The translations under genes were made by a program, and so were the position numbers. A model generated the notes under the pieces. It had not been told where the DNA came from. It did no database searches and saw only the letters and a list, made by a program, of their open reading frames with translations. This document shows positions 16,966 through 17,155 of a stretch of 17,155 nucleotides of DNA, piece after piece. Within the stretch, counting starts at the first letter, position 1. Each line of letters starts with the position of its first letter. The stretch comes from Hyphomicrobiales bacterium (GTDB lineage Bacteria > Pseudomonadota > Alphaproteobacteria > Rhizobiales > Devosiaceae): positions 1-17,155 of the forward strand of contig WFPQ01000182.1 of NCBI GenBank assembly GCA_015487515.1, read 5' to 3'.

Positions 16966-17155
16966 TTGTCTGGCGCCCAACCATATAAACGCATATTGCT
17001 CAAGATCTCCGGGGAGGTTCTTGCCGGGGACCGGGATTTTGGCATAGAGCCCGATTTCCTGAAGTCCGTGGCATCCCAGATTGTGGAAACCGCCTCTCTC
17101 GGGGTTCAGGTGGCCATAGTCATAGGGGCCGGAAACATATTTCGCGGCCTCAAGG
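16966..17155 (+). CDS. pyrH: Uridylate (UMP) kinase, 5' part (runs off window)
   Basis: UMP kinase phosphorylates UMP to UDP in pyrimidine nucleotide synthesis. The first 63 codons are present. After a TTG start (16966) with AGAGGA (16954-16959) at 6 bases, the protein reads SGAQPYKRILLKISGEVLAG, the family N-terminus, and later VAIVIGAGNIFRG, the nucleotide-binding loop (GGGNxFRG in E. coli, with Ala in place of the second Gly here). No ATG or GTG lies in frame near the conserved start. It follows tsf by 67 bases, the standard rpsB-tsf-pyrH order. A short hairpin CCGGA-CTTT-TCCGG (16936-16949) lies just before the ribosome-binding site. Confidence 0.94.
   Translation, partial: MSGAQPYKRILLKISGEVLAGDRDFGIEPDFLKSVASQIVETASLGVQVAIVIGAGNIFRGLK

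Overview
The window is ordinary-composition chromosomal DNA from an alphaproteobacterium; I cannot name the order. The evidence is the gene set and order (end of the nuo operon, birA, RNase J, a DUF1467 membrane protein, a short ProRS, a single LolC/E-LolD pair, replicative dnaE, then rpsB-tsf-pyrH) and an alphaproteobacterial-type LexA box. All recognised protein genes are on the + strand. No tRNA, rRNA, CRISPR array, transposase or phage gene was seen.

Layout. 1-3767: the end of the respiratory complex I operon (nuoL 3' end, nuoM, nuoN), tightly packed. 3779-6543: birA (biotin ligase without repressor domain), rnj (RNase J) and a two-helix DUF1467 protein, probably on the same transcript. 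6544-7087: a 544-base gap with short repeats, hairpins and a canonical intrinsic terminator facing the minus strand. This points to an unannotated small RNA transcribed against the flow of all surrounding genes. 7088-10495: proS, lolC/E and lolD, joined by overlapping stop and start codons and ended by an intrinsic terminator at 10520-10545.

10546-11048 holds the most interesting signal. A promoter-like pair (TACACA, 17 bases, TATAGT) has GAAC-N7-GAAC exactly between the two elements; this is the alphaproteobacterial LexA/SOS box read on the opposite strand. It is followed by a perfect ribosome-binding site and a 32-codon ORF for a one-helix membrane peptide. Size, topology and SOS control match SidA, the small SOS-induced division inhibitor of Caulobacter. 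I propose this gene is a SidA-type DNA-damage division inhibitor, lying directly upstream of replicative dnaE (11049-14495).

14729-17155: the translation cluster rpsB-tsf-pyrH. S2 has an acidic, Gln/Pro-rich linker and a C-terminal helix-hairpin-helix domain, giving 377 residues instead of about 240-260. pyrH runs off the window end.

Together these are housekeeping genes for respiration, biotin attachment, RNA decay, proline charging, lipoprotein sorting, replication and translation. The non-routine content lies in the gaps at 6544-7087 and 10496-11048, in the S2 extension and in a changed clamp-binding motif in DnaE.
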